This document shows, in pieces, positions 1 to 10,786 of a DNA stretch of 64,000 nucleotides. This DNA comes from Salvelinus alpinus. Taxonomy: Eukaryota > Chordata > Actinopteri > Salmoniformes > Salmonidae. A model generated the notes under the pieces. It did not search any database. It was not told the DNA's origin and saw only the letters and a program-made list of their open reading frames with translations. Numbering within the stretch: position 1 is the first letter of the stretch; every line of letters begins with the position of its first letter. The translations under genes and the position numbers were made by a program. Location: the NCBI RefSeq assembly GCF_045679555.1, contig NC_092115.1, positions 41,115,728 through 41,179,727 of the forward strand, written 5' to 3'.

Positions 1-100
1 GTAAAGTGGTTGTTCCACTGGATATCATAAGGTGAATGCACCAATTTGTAAGTCGCTCTGGATAAGAGCGTCTGCTAAATGACTTAAATGTAAATGTAAA
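1..100 (+). repeat. SINE/LINE 3' tail
   Basis: The stretch ends in the teleost tail motif 'ctctggataagagcgtctgc' followed by 'taaatgac' and short AAATGT repeats. This tail is shared by salmonid HpaI-type SINEs and their partner LINE. No tRNA-like head is visible because the window starts inside the element. Confidence 0.7.
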
Positions 101-635
101 ACTTTCACATTTTAGTTCATTAGCAACTTTGCAACTACTTACTACATTTTAGCTACTTTAGCTACATTTTAGCTACAACATAGCATCCTTCCCCTAACCC
201 CTAGCCTAGCTAACGTTATCCACCTAGCTAACGTTAGCCACAGCAAATTGGAATTCGTAACATATCATACTAAATGACGGGAGACAGATTTACATTTTGT
301 ACCACTGAGTCCAGGTTGGCATCACGTAGCCTTGAGCCACATCTATACATCATCATGTAATTCAAGGTCAAATCAATGCCAAAGGGAGTATAGTTCTCCC
401 CTAGTTTGAACATTGCTATAGAGCTAATCTCTTTGTATCTTTCTGTATTTTTCTAAAGAGGATGTGAATAATTCATGTTAAAGTGCATTTTGAAAATTTT
501 ACTAAATTGTTCATTTCCTGATCTAAGTTAATCTACTTTGAATACATTGAATACGATTTGTAATTTTCTAGCATCGATCAAACACACACTGCAATTTCTG
601 AGTACATGGCTAAATAAACACCAGTAAAGTGAGCA
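101..635. other. Unannotated AT-rich sequence
   Basis: No coding exon, RNA gene or recognised repeat was seen. There is a short run of 'agctacattt' repeats near 140-180 and duplicated 'agctaacgtta' motifs near 207-240. Confidence 0.4.
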
Positions 636-744
636 GATCTGTTGTGTGATCTGTTGTGTGATCTGTTGTGTGTATCTGTTGTGTGTATCTGTTGTGTGTA
701 TCTGTTGTGTGTATCTGTTGTGTGATCTGTTGTGTGTATCTGTT
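636..744. repeat. 12-15 bp minisatellite
   Basis: About nine tandem copies of 'atctgttgtgtg' with optional extra GT. The open frames over this stretch are products of the repeat and are not genes. Confidence 0.85.
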
Positions 745-865
745 TCATATTGTATGATTGAATACGCTTCTGAAGCATAGCTGCACTCTTTATTCTCCAA
801 AATAATATCCTACACATTTCATCATGAGTTACACATTGCAAACTAGGTGAAACATCTGTTTGTGT

Positions 866-947
866 CCTTGAGCAAGGCACTTTACCCAAATTGCTCCTGC
901 AGTTGCTCTGGATATGAGTGTCTGCTAAATGACTAAAATGTTATGTT
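866..947 (+). repeat. HpaI-type SINE tail
   Basis: Contains 'ccttgagcaaggcacttta', then 'ttgctcctgcagttgctctg' and 'tgtctgctaaatgac'. This is the tRNA-unrelated and tail region of a salmonid HpaI-type SINE. The tRNA-like head is missing. Confidence 0.65.
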
Positions 948-1132
948 TTATCCTGGTCCCAGATCATATCTTTATGCGCTTTAAACATCTCTCCTGACTA
1001 ATCATGACATGTAGTTGGTTCAAGACCATACCGATCTGAGACCAGGCTATGAATGTGTGACTCTCTGATAGTAACCGTCAGTGATTGAGCTTTGAGAGTA
1101 TCTGCAAATACATATATTTGTTTAAGTGATAA

Positions 1133-1229
1133 TGCCCTCAAAGCTGGAGTTTGGAGGATATATTTGCACGGGTGTCAGGGGCCAGCCAACCGTGCCAATA
1201 TATCCTCCAAACACCGGCTTTGAGGGCAT
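1133..1229. repeat. Hairpin inverted repeat
   Basis: Two arms of about 40 bp (1133-1172 and 1190-1229) are near-perfect reverse complements around an 18-bp loop. They share 'atgccctcaaagc' and 'tttggaggatatat'. It directly precedes the element at 1234 and may be a terminal part of it or a separate foldback element. Confidence 0.7.
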
Positions 1230-1233
1230 GTTG

Positions 1234-2216
1234 ACTTTTATACAACGGGTTACCAACATATTCAAATAATGATTGAGATATTTTCATAAATGTATTCATT
1301 CTATTTCATCCTTCCACAAGATATAGTCCCGACACAAGTCTGGAGTTGCTACCCAAGCCGGCTGGTCGTTCATTCTATCGGTTTGGTTGCCAGAGATGCA
1401 ACCTAGTCGTTCAGTCTTTTGGTTCTGTATCTATGGACGCGACCCAGTCGTTTGTTCTAAATGTTCTATTGCCATACTGGCTGGCAACGTTCTTATCCCT
1501 TGCCTGCTAGCTAGACAACTACGGCTAACTTAATCACGTCAAAAAGTGCAGCCAGAATAACAGCAAAGTAGGCACACCTGCATATGTTTAAACTGTTTTC
1601 TAGGGACATTTATTTGGATACATCCATAACAATGAGCTAAGGAGGTGCGATTTCGCCTGGCATAGAAAATGTGCTCTCTCGTCAGGACCCTGTTGTTCAG
1701 AGGAGCTAGCCAACAACACAGCTAACACAATCACTTCATACTGAAGCTGGAAAGACTGCAAACTAGCTGCACTTTTTTTCAATGTACATTATTGTATATA
1801 TCCATAAAAATGATGCCAGTTGATTCATGACTTCGACTGGCTGAGAAACGCTGCCTGTCTGTCTGTCTCGTCTCGACACGTTCATCACTATGGGACAGCT
1901 GGAGATTGAATTTGAATATTGAACAATGTTGCAAATGCCGGACAGACCGTAAAGTTTATACAAATCTCTGCTGTTGAAACTAAATGTTAGTCTCAAAGAA
2001 ATGTGAGATAATGTCTAGATGCTTTTAATTGTGGAGATCAAGTTCTTAAAGTGCCTGGCTGAGCTGATGAGAGTGTATTGCACAGTCAGACAGAACAGAG
2101 TAAATAGCCTTATTAACGTCTTAGATTTAGCCGATGGTAACTTGTGGAATAGACACCGGCTGGAATGCGGTTTTAACCAATCAGCATTCAGGATTAGACC
2201 CACCCGTTGTATAAAT
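1234..2216. mobile_element. Non-autonomous DNA transposon-like element
   Basis: The ends carry short inverted repeats: 'tttatacaacgggttacc' at the left and the complement of 'acccgttgtataaat' at the right (2200-2214). Several internal blocks read as common salmonid repeat sequence, including the inverted one next to the right end. No transposase frame is present; the small open frames inside look like noise. The superfamily is not clear. Confidence 0.5.
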
Positions 2217-2884
2217 ACATAATATTGTCTATTTAAATAAAGAGACTAAAGAATAAAGTGCTTCCATCTTGTTTTTAATTGCTTCTCTCTTGGCTTGGCG
2301 TTAAAACACATTTCTCTCTCCCTCCTAGTTAGTTACACTGGAAGTGGTGGTGCTTTGTTTTTTTGATTTTACAGAGGGATGTTTCTTTACAGTTTGAAAG
2401 GTGTGGGAGGATAGAAAATGGCGGTTGGGTAACAGGTTGAGCTCAGAGTCAAAGGCGAACACAAACACAGAAAACACAGAGAACAGTACATCTCTTCCTA
2501 AGTCGCATCCACACACGCACGCAGACACAAGCTCACACACGTGCTCACACACATAAACGCTCACATCTACAGTACAGTAGACAGATGTGTTTATCAGCTT
2601 GGGATCAGTAACATTAATTCAATACCATCAGCAGGGACTGTTGGGTTAATACAAAGACTGGGTCAGCAGCGCTGAACAGCCCCACAAAATCCATTACACA
2701 GGAAGGAATGACAAACACGAAAACACACAGGAGAGAGGAAAAAGGTAGAGACACAGTGGTAAGAGAGAGATGAGATATGGGGGCAAGATATTGCAAGTGT
2801 GTTTGACATCACAATCACAGAATGAGACAGGACCAGACAGCACTGAGGCACAGATCAGAGGAGGGAAAGAGAGAAAATGAAGGA
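2217..2884. other. Unannotated sequence
   Basis: No exon or known repeat recognised. The stretch is rich in CA-type simple sequence around 2460-2560 and purine-rich near 2840-2880. Confidence 0.35.
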
Positions 2885-3008
2885 TTGTGTTGCTATTGGA
2901 TTGCAATTGTGAGTTTTCGCGTCATTTGTAACTTATTTTGTACATAAAGTTTCTGCCACATTCTCTTATGACCGAAAAGAGCTTCTAGATATCAGCACAG
3001 CAATTACT
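2885..3008 (+). mobile_element. LINE fragment, 5' part
   Basis: Contains 'taacttattttgtacataaa' and then 'cttatgaccgaaaagagctt', matching the region just upstream of the endonuclease of the same LINE family seen in inverse orientation near 26.8 and 53.5 kb. It is cut off by the piggyBac element that starts at about 3016. Confidence 0.5.
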
Positions 3009-3575
3009 CACCAGCTACCCCCCCACCCCCCTTCTTTCAATTTCCGCCTGAAGACATACCCAAATCTAACTGCCTCTAGCTCAGGCCCAGAAGCAAGGAT
3101 ATGCATATTCTTGGTACCATTTGAAAGAAAACACTCTGAAGTTTGTGTAAATGTGAATTGAATGTAGGAGAATATAACACAATAGATCTGGTTTAGATAA
3201 TACAATGAAAAAAACATACTTTAAAAAACATTCAGATATGAATATGGGGACAATTTCAGTGAAAAACATAAGAGGGCAACAGTACTTGTGCAAAGTTTCA
3301 GCATGATAACTTCCAAAATGAGTGTGCTACATGACATTTATCACGAAGTCACCCAGGTGTCCCACACAAGTAGCCCAAATGTACCCAAGTGGCCAAATTG
3401 GTGAAGGTCTACATTTTGAAACAAATAACTATATACAAAATACCAAAATAGTAGTCTAACACACCCCCCCAAAAAATGGAGGGAAAATATGAAGAAAATA
3501 AATAATATACATTTACAAAATAACATGGGTAACTATTTAAACACTTTCAATATTTGGAAGACCCTCAGTCCTCTA

Positions 3576-4272
3576 TCAAATCAAATCAATTTATATAGCC
3601 CTTCGTACATCAGCTAATATCTCAAAGTGCTGTACAGAAACCCAGCCTTAAACCCCAAACAGCAAGCAATGCAGGTGTTGAAGCACGGTGGCTAGGAAAA
3701 ACTCCCTAGAAAGGCCAAAACCTAGGAAGAAACCTAGAGAGGAACCAGGCTATGAGGGGTGGCCAGTCCGCTTCTGGCTGTGCCGGGTGGAGATTATAAC
3801 AGAACAGATTTTCAAACGTTCATAGATGACCAGCAGGGTCAGACACTAATAATCACAGTGGTTGTAGAGGGTGCAACAGGACAGCACCTCAAGAGTAAAT
3901 ATGAACAGTTTAGCGTTCCATAGCCGCAGGCAGAACAGTTGAAACTGGAATAGCAGCAAGGCCGGGTGGACTGGGGACAGTAAGGAGTCATCATGCCAGG
4001 TAGTCCTGACGCATGGTCCATTGCTCAGGTCCTCCAAAAGAAAGAAAGAGAGAAAGAGAGAGAGCATACTTAAATTCACACAGGACACCGGATAAGACAG
4101 GAGAAGTACTCCAGATATAACAAACTGACCCTAGCCCCCCGACACATAAACTACTGCAGCATAAATACTGGAGGCAGAGACAGGAGGGGTCAGGAGACAC
4201 TGTGGCCCCATCCGATGAGACTCCCGGACAGGGCCAAACAGGAAGGATATAACCCCACCCACTTTGCCAAAG
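3576..4272 (+). mobile_element. Abundant salmonid interspersed repeat, inserted
   Basis: Starts with TCAAATCAAATC and contains 'tatagcccttcgtacatcag', 'gctgtacagaaacccagcc' and 'aactccctagaaaggccaaa'. The same repeat recurs at 18536, 57840 and 60930. It is flanked by the 5-bp target duplication CTCTA (3571-3575 and 4273-4277). Copy 2 of the piggyBac supplies the empty site. The class is uncertain; the 61.5-kb copy is linked to a reverse-transcriptase tail, so a LINE origin is plausible. Confidence 0.85.
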
Positions 4273-4274
4273 CT

Positions 4275-5432
4275 CTACACAATATTGTGCTGCTGATGCC
4301 AGGTGCCATAGCAGTCTCTTTCTGCTGTAAAGCAGAGGGTCACCAAGCATGTGGTGCAGGTGATGGGGGACTTCATCTTGCAAACAACACAGCGACCCCT
4401 CCATGCTGTGCCCTTTTGGCCCTTAGGCACATCCATGCCTGCAGAAATACATTTGGACAGATTAACACTTGTGGCAGGAGCAGAAGGGACAGAGCGTGGT
4501 GCAGTGGTGCTGTAGCCAGCAAGCTCCTTGATGAGCTGCTCTCTGAAGGCTTTCTGTGAGAGGAAGGGCTTTCCACAGCTCTTAGCCATTTCCGTGTGTA
4601 GGATGAATGCATTCACCACAGCAATGTCGATGAAATGATAGAAGAAGGTCTTGTACCATTTCATCGTCTTAAGGAGAACATTGTAATAGCCTATCAGCGC
4701 ATCTGATAGGTCCACACCTCCCATGCTCTTGTTGTAGTCCTTTACTGCATTTGGAATGGGGACATTTTTGGTGGTCCATGCCCCGGCACCGCCCTTCACA
4801 AGCCTGACAACATGATCCCCACTGAAGGACTTGTTGATTGTTGTGCACATCACCACCTCTCTGGTATCCATCCACTTTACAAAAAGCAGGCCATCTTCAC
4901 GGATCCATCGCATGGTCCCCCGCTCAGCCCGCTTAGGCATGTCGTTCACCTTCGTCTTCGGAAAGCCCACCCTGTTGGTACGAATGGTGCCACAAGCCCA
5001 CACTTCCCGCTTCCTAAGGTCTGCAAACAGGGTAGGGCTTGTGTAGAAGTTATCCACAAACAGTTTGTAGCCCTTCCCTAGCAGTTGAAAATCCAATAAC
5101 TCCATTACAAAGTCATAGCTAAGTCCCTTACTGGTAGCAGAACTGTTTTTCTCCTCATAGACAAAATAAATGCATGTGTAGGGACACACAGAATCAGCCA
5201 ACACAAACAGCTTGTAACCCCACTTGGTTGGTTTGTTTCTCATGTATTGTTTGAGGCCAATTCTGGCCTTTGAGGCTACCATCCTCTCATCTATTGACAC
5301 GTTCTGGGCTGGCTGAAAGTAGGTCTTGCAGGCCTCAACAATGCTGTGGTAGAGAGGTTTGATTTTGCACAGTCTATCAAACGTTGCTGTGCCTCTCTTC
5401 TTGTCATTCGGCTTCATCAACCTTTGGGTCAC
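4275..5432 (-). pseudogene. piggyBac transposase, catalytic half
   Basis: A 385-codon open frame encodes the catalytic part of a piggyBac (PGBD-like) transposase, which cuts and pastes DNA at TTAA. The three catalytic aspartates are visible: D48 in 'SIDERM', D127 in 'FVDNFYTSP' and D241 in 'GGVDLSD'. A Cys-rich C-terminal zinc-binding domain lies at residues 348-378. The N-terminal part is in other frames upstream, so this is not a complete gene. The stop codon at 4275-4277 overlaps the target duplication of the repeat inserted downstream, so the reading frame was not lengthened by that insertion. Function as an isolated protein is doubtful. Confidence 0.85.
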
Positions 5433-5951
5433 TGATATGAAGCGCCTGTGAGAGAACCAGAAACCTTTTGCAGGACATAACAGTCATGGGGAAAGGCAGT
5501 TGGTAGAGAGATGACGTTTTCCAGTAGTGCCTCAGGCTTTTCAGCTTCACCAGCCCCATGTAGATGACCAGTGATGACTTGCTTCTTCTCCCCATACTTA
5601 TTAGTGTTAGACACGAGCGAATCTACAACGGATTGTGCGAAAAACAGCTGAAAAAGCTGAATGGGGCTGTAAGTTGCGGTCGTGTTCACCTGAGGTCCTG
5701 GCTTCCTTTTCGGCCTAAAAGTTTGTTGGGGTGGCTCCACATCATCTTCTAGGACAGTGTGCCACCGCCCTTCTGTCCCTTTGTTAGCAGGTGGCACGCT
5801 TCCCCTCCTCCACTTCTTTGTCAGTGCCTTCACACCTCTAGATGGCCCGGGAGGTGTGGAGCCAGAGACAGCAGGGGTCCAGCTGGATGAACCAGCTTCA
5901 GAGGGGGATGGACACGTTGGCACTGGGGGCTCCCAGTCGGAGTCAGTGTCA
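5429..5951 (-). pseudogene. piggyBac transposase, exon 2 N-terminal part
   Basis: Exon 2 begins after a TTTCACAG acceptor at 5951 and encodes a Ser/Pro-rich, low-complexity region followed by '[10 protein letters not shown]'. After 'KKQ' the frame changes near 5578. Comparison with copy 2 shows that about 50 bp, encoding the segment before '[10 protein letters not shown]', are missing. The continuation is readable in another frame (5404-5595), and a further small frameshift near 5420 leads into the catalytic frame. So at least two lesions separate this part from the catalytic half. Confidence 0.75.
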
Positions 5952-6453
5952 CTGTGAAAGAAAATGTTCAGTTAGAATAGTTTCACATATGAGCCCTGTA
6001 TCAACAGGTATAATAAACAGATATATAGAGTACAGGGAACATAAAGTGCTGTTCCATTTCATTTTGGCCATTGTTGTGGGCCTGCCTCAAATAGGCTATT
6101 TCATGTGGGGGTGGGGTGGAGCGGCAGACACACGCACCTCGACCATGCTCCCTCTAATCCATAATATGTAGACTGAGTGGAGGAAGCATGCTCGCTGTGT
6201 TGAGATGTGTGGGTTTGCTGTTACATTCTACTCCATTCCATTTTTATATATATATATATATATACACACACAAACATAGGCTATGGGTCATTCACATACA
6301 TACAAACATACCCCCACCCACAATGTATAGCCAATGTGTACTTTAGACATTTCATTAAATTTTTATATATTGCAAATAAAATGTAAAAACAATCACAAAT
6401 AATATTTTATATTATTAATTTCAAACAACGGCATTAGCATGAGAAGAACTTAC

Positions 6454-6638
6454 CAGTCCAAAACAATGTCCTACCCGTTCAAAAAATATGCCTCCATTTT
6501 GGAATCATAGCTATGGTCGCTAACTGAGTCCTCTTCCAAAAGCATATCTGTCTCACTTTCACGCTCAATTTCCTCTATAATTATGTCTACATTCGTATAT
6601 CTAGTCTTAGATTTAGCTTTCCCTGACTTATTCGCCAT
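6454..6638 (-). pseudogene. piggyBac transposase, exon 1
   Basis: The start codon is at 6636-6638 and gives 'MANKSGKAKSKTRY', clearly homologous to 'MANKSVKSKTKTKY' in copy 2. The acidic N-terminus runs for 55 codons to an in-frame TAG at 6471-6473, six codons before the GTAAG donor at 6449-6453. Copy 2 has a sense codon there, so the stop is a lesion. The intron (5952-6453) contains a TA/CA microsatellite near 6245-6274. Confidence 0.7.
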
Positions 6639-7502
6639 GATGTTCGATATATAAACAGCTGAAGATGCTCGTTACCGAAATAGTGCTGTGCGTAACAAGC
6701 TTGGCTCCTTCCAGTATGAATCTTCAATGGTGAAAGACCGTCTTTACGCCGGAGCTTACTACATGGGTTGGCCTTCCAACAGAGAACCATTACATATTGC
6801 TGTTTACCTCTGCTCATTGGCTATCTACCCAGCTAGATTTCAAGACGATCAGTGGTCATTGGGTTAAAATACAGTCAATCAACGAAACAGCGGTCATATA
6901 ATTGGTGCACAATGAGGTCATTACTTGTTGTCTTCCAATCGTTTTCTTTCGATCAACACGTCCCACGAAATGACCCATCAAGTTTGGTTGTGTTACAAAC
7001 AAACAGTTGATTGCAATGAAATCAAACATGACTGGATATAGTCACGTTTAGTCTGTGTATTTACGTCGAATGTTTCGTCGAAAATTTAATGACACGGAAT
7101 TCAACGAGATAAGCGTTCACAAAATGTTTCGTGTTAGGCTATAAAAATGGATTTAACCGAACAAAAGACCATTCATTGTGTAACAATGAGTCTTGGGATT
7201 GCAAACAGAGCAAGATCTTCAAAGGTAAACAATTTATTTTATTGCAATTTGTGATTTTGTTACGCCTGTGCTGGTTGAAATAGTATTTTGGTAAGGGGCT
7301 CTGTGCTCAGATAATCGCATCGTATTCTTTCGCAGTAAATCCTTTTTTAAATCTGACAACGCAGTTGGGTTAGCAAGATTCTAGGCTTTTGAACCATGTG
7401 AGACACTTGTATTTTCAGGAATGTTTAATATGACTATTTATGTGGCGCTCACCGTATGTTGCCGAATTTAAACCCGCTAACGGGATCCGTAGCGCAGAGA
7501 AG

Positions 7503-8368
7503 TTAATCCACCTATCGTGTCAGATTTTGAAAATATGCTTTGCAGCGAAAGCAATCCAAGCTTTTGTGAGTTTATCAATCAATGCTACAACAGCTAGCCC
7601 CAAATTAGCATGGTCACGAAAGTCAGAAAAGCACTAAAATTAATCGCTTACCTTTGATAATCTTCGGATGTTTGCACTCACGAGACTCCCAGTTACACAA
7701 TAAATGTTCTTTTTGTTCGATAAATATTACTTTTATAACAAAAAAACGCCATTTGGGTTGCGCGTTATGTTCAGAAAACTACAGCCTTGTTCTGTTCGAC
7801 GAAAATACCAAAAAGTATCCGTAATGTTCGTAGAAACATGTCAAATGTTTTTTATAATCAACCTCAGGTTGTTTTTAACAAACATAATCGATAATATTTC
7901 AACCGGACCGTAACCTATTCAATGAAAGAGAGAAAGAAAATGGAGAGCTACCCCTCTCGCGCGCAGGAACTACTCAGAGGACACCTGACTAGTTTTGAAA
8001 AATCTCGCTAATTTTTCAAAATAAAAGCCTGAAACTATGTCTAAAGCCTGGTCACAGCCTGAGGAAGCCATTGGAAAAGGAATCTGGTTGATACCCCTTT
8101 AAATGGAAGAAAGACAGGCCAGGAAACACAGATAAAAAATAAATAATCACTTCCGGGTTATATTTCCTCAGGTTTTCGCCTGCAGAATCAGTTTTGTTAT
8201 ACTCACAGACAATATTTTGACATTTTTGGAAACTTTGGAGTGTTTTCTATCCTAATCTGTAAATTATATGCATATTCTACGATCTGGGCCTGATAAAATG
8301 TCTGTTTACCTTGGGAATGTTATTTTAAGAAGAAAAAAATTATCTGACCCATAGCACTAAGAAGTTAA
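7503..8368 (-). mobile_element. TTAA-bounded piggyBac-like MITE, truncated
   Basis: Ends at the right in 'actaagaagttaa' (TTAA at 8365-8368). The sequence resembles the very common salmonid TTAA element with no transposase. The left side joins the piggyBac end at TTAA 7503-7506 through what looks like an internal TTAA of this family, so the usual left terminus is absent. No coding capacity. Confidence 0.6.
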
Positions 8369-9825
8369 CTTCTTTGGGTAGGGGGCAGTATTTTCACGTC
8401 CGGATGAAAAGCGTGCCCAGAGTAAACTGCCTGCTACTCAGGCCCAGATGCTAGGATATGCATTTTATTAGTAGATTTGGATAGAAAACACTCTGAAGTT
8501 TTTAAAACAGTTTGAATGATGTTTGTGAGTATAACATAACTCATATAGCAGGCAAAAACCTGAGAAGAAATCTAACCAGGAAGTGGGAAATCTGAGGTAT
8601 TTAGTTTTTCAACTCTTTGCTTATCCAAGATACAGTGGAAATGTGGTCATGTCACTTCCTAGGGCTACCACTAGATGTCAACAGTCTTTAGAACCTTGTT
8701 TGATGCCTCTACTGTGAAGTGGGGGCGAGTTAGAGGGGATTGAGTAAGGCATCTCCCAGAGTGCCACGAGCTGACCATGCGCATTCATGTGAGATTTAGC
8801 TTGAGTTCCATTGCATTTCTGAAGACAAAGGAATTCTCCGGTTGGAACATTATTGAAGATTTATGTTAAAAACATCCTAAAGATTGATTCTATACTTCGT
8901 TTGACATGTTTCTACGGACTGTAATATAACTTTTTGGACTTTTCGTCCGTACTTTCCGCTGGACTTGCACGCGCGTCATGAGTTTAGATTGTGTACTGAA
9001 CGCGAGAACAACAAGGAGGAATTTGAACATAAATGATGGACATTATCGAACAAAACAAACATTTATTGTGGAACTGGGATTCCTGGGAGTGCAATCTGAG
9101 GAAGATCATCAAAGGTAAGTGAATATTTATAATGCTATTTCTGATTTCTGTTGACTCCAAAATGGCGGATATCTGTTTGGCTTGATTTGTCGTCTGAGCG
9201 CCGTACTCAGATTATTGCATGGTTTGCTTTTTCCGTAAAGTTTTTTTGAATTCTGACACAGCGGTTGCATTAAGGAGAAGTGGATCTAAAATTCCATGCA
9301 TAAAAGTTGCATCTTTTATTAATGTTTATTATGAGTATTTCTGTAAATTGATGTGGCTCTCTGCAAAATCACCGGATGTTTTGTAACTACTGAACATAAC
9401 GCGCTATAGTAAACTCGGATTTTTGGATATAAATATGAACTTTACCGAACAAAACATACATGTATTGTGTAACATGAAGTCCTATGAGTGTCATCTGATG
9501 AAGATCCTCAAAGGTTAGTGATACATTTTATCTCTATTTCTGCTTTTTGTTACTGCTCTCTTTAGCTGGAAAAATGGCTGTGTTTTTCTGTGACTTGGCT
9601 CATACCTAACATAATCGTTTGGTGTGCTTTCGTCATAGAACCTTTTTGAAATCGAAAACTTTGGCTGGATTTACAACAAGTGTAGCTTTAAAATGGTGTA
9701 AAATACTTGTATGTTTAAGGAATTTAAATTATGGGATTTCTATTGTTTTGAATTTGTCGCCCTGCAGTTTCACTGGCTGTTGACGAGGTGGGACGCTACC
9801 GTCCCACATACCCTAGAGAAGTTAA
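8365..9825 (+). mobile_element. TTAA-bounded piggyBac-like MITE
   Basis: Bounded by TTAA at 8365-8368 and 9822-9825. The ends are inverted repeats: 'ttaacttctttgggta' at the left, and the complement of 'taccctagagaagttaa' at the right. Internal blocks 'tactcaggcccagatgctag' and 'gaaaacactctgaagttt' recur in the elements at 3.0, 37.9 and 46.1 kb. No transposase frame. It shares its left TTAA with the preceding element. Confidence 0.75.
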
Positions 9826-10739
9826 AATGACCCTTCCCCTCACATCCCTTTCTCCCGGGCTGCTGCTTTTGACTCTGTGCGGTCGAGCCTCGAGAGAATC
9901 AGTCAGTCCTTCTCCACGAATGACCTCCAGAGCCCTTTTTATATAAGCTCTGTCTGTGCCTTTGTGGCGGACGAGGTGTAGAGCTGCTTCCAGCCCCCTG
10001 CAGCCACCCTACCAGTGCCCCCTGTCCTCGCGGTGGCCTACTCCACCACACTACCAGCTGACATCCAAGCAGGTGAGTAGCAATGATAGAGAGCACTGAC
10101 AGATGCCTGTTCTGATTACATCTTGGTGCCTTGTAGTAGTAGAGCTCATCAGGATTTATTGTTGTCACCCATAACACTTCCCGGCTTCTTCCCACCTAGA
10201 GGTTGTAGACATCATCCCTAACACAGAGGCAGACCAGGCTTCTTCCCACCTGGAGGTTAAAGACATCACCCCTAACACAGAGGCAGGGCAGGCTTCTTCC
10301 CACCTGAATGTTGTGGACATCACCATTTACACAAAGGCAGAGCCCATCTCTTCCCTCTTGGAGGTTGTGGACGTCACACCTGAAGAAAGGACTCTCACGA
10401 TGGCTGACTTCGCACTCTGCCAACTGACATTCAAGCAGGTGAGTAACACTTTAAGAGCACTCTGACAGGTGTCGTTTGTCATGACATCTTAGTAGAACCT
10501 TTCAACTGGCCAGTGTTTACAACCTACGGTTTGCATTTGTTTACATTCTGTTCATCTTTTTTCCCTTTCCAGATGATGTTGCTGTGGTCATCCCGGATGT
10601 CACCCCACACGTCACCAAGGACGTGACACTGGATGTTCCATGCAGAGCTAGGAAAGGGGCAGTCCGCCGATTTTTTTGCAGGCTTTGGAGGGCAGTGTGC
10701 TGCTGCGCCTGCCACAAGGAAGAGGAGGAACAATATTAA
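9826..10739 (+). pseudogene. Three-exon remnant of repeat-containing protein gene
   Basis: Three plus-strand exons can be assembled: up to 10072, 10200-10438 and 10573-10739 (TAA at 10737-10739). All have proper AG acceptors and GTGAGT donors. Exon 1 reads 'RAAAFDSVRSSLERISQSFS' and later meets an in-frame TAG. Exon 2 encodes four copies of an 18-residue repeat of the type 'EVVDIIPNTEADQASSHL'. Exon 3 encodes 'DVAVVIPDVTPHV', then a basic, Cys-rich tail and acidic end. Exon 1 and exon 2 end in the same 'GACATCCAAGCAG' motif; exon 2 is one base shorter there, which breaks the phase with exon 3. I do not recognise the family. It looks like a decayed member of a host multigene family. Confidence 0.5.
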
Positions 10740-10780
10740 TTATTCATCAGACCTTCAGAAATGGGATTGAACCATAGACC

Positions 10781-10786
10781 ATTAAA
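10781..10786 (+). promoter_or_regulatory. Possible poly(A) signal ATTAAA
   Basis: ATTAAA lies 42 bases after the stop codon of the three-exon remnant, a suitable place for its polyadenylation signal. Confidence 0.35.

Larger units (their letters stand above)
3016..7506 (-). mobile_element. piggyBac transposon copy 1
   Basis: Minus-strand element. The 5' end is at the TTAA at 7503-7506, followed inward by 'cttctctgcgctacggatcc'. The 3' end is degraded in a G-rich stretch near 3016. Inside are a transposase exon 1 (6454-6638), an intron and exon 2 (4275-5951). The 3' flank (3016-3570) is homologous to the 3' flank of copy 2 near 25.1-25.6 kb, which defines the extent. An unrelated 697-bp repeat is inserted at 3576-4272. 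The copy is defective because of an in-frame stop, a deletion and a frameshift in the transposase gene. Confidence 0.85.

Noticed and set aside
4215..5081. Plus-strand frames opposite the piggyBac transposase
   Set aside because: Shadows of the minus-strand coding sequence with no domain of their own.
9899..10733. Minus-strand frames at the three-exon remnant
   Set aside because: The plus strand has consistent splice sites, repeat phase and a stop with poly(A) signal; the minus frames have none of these.
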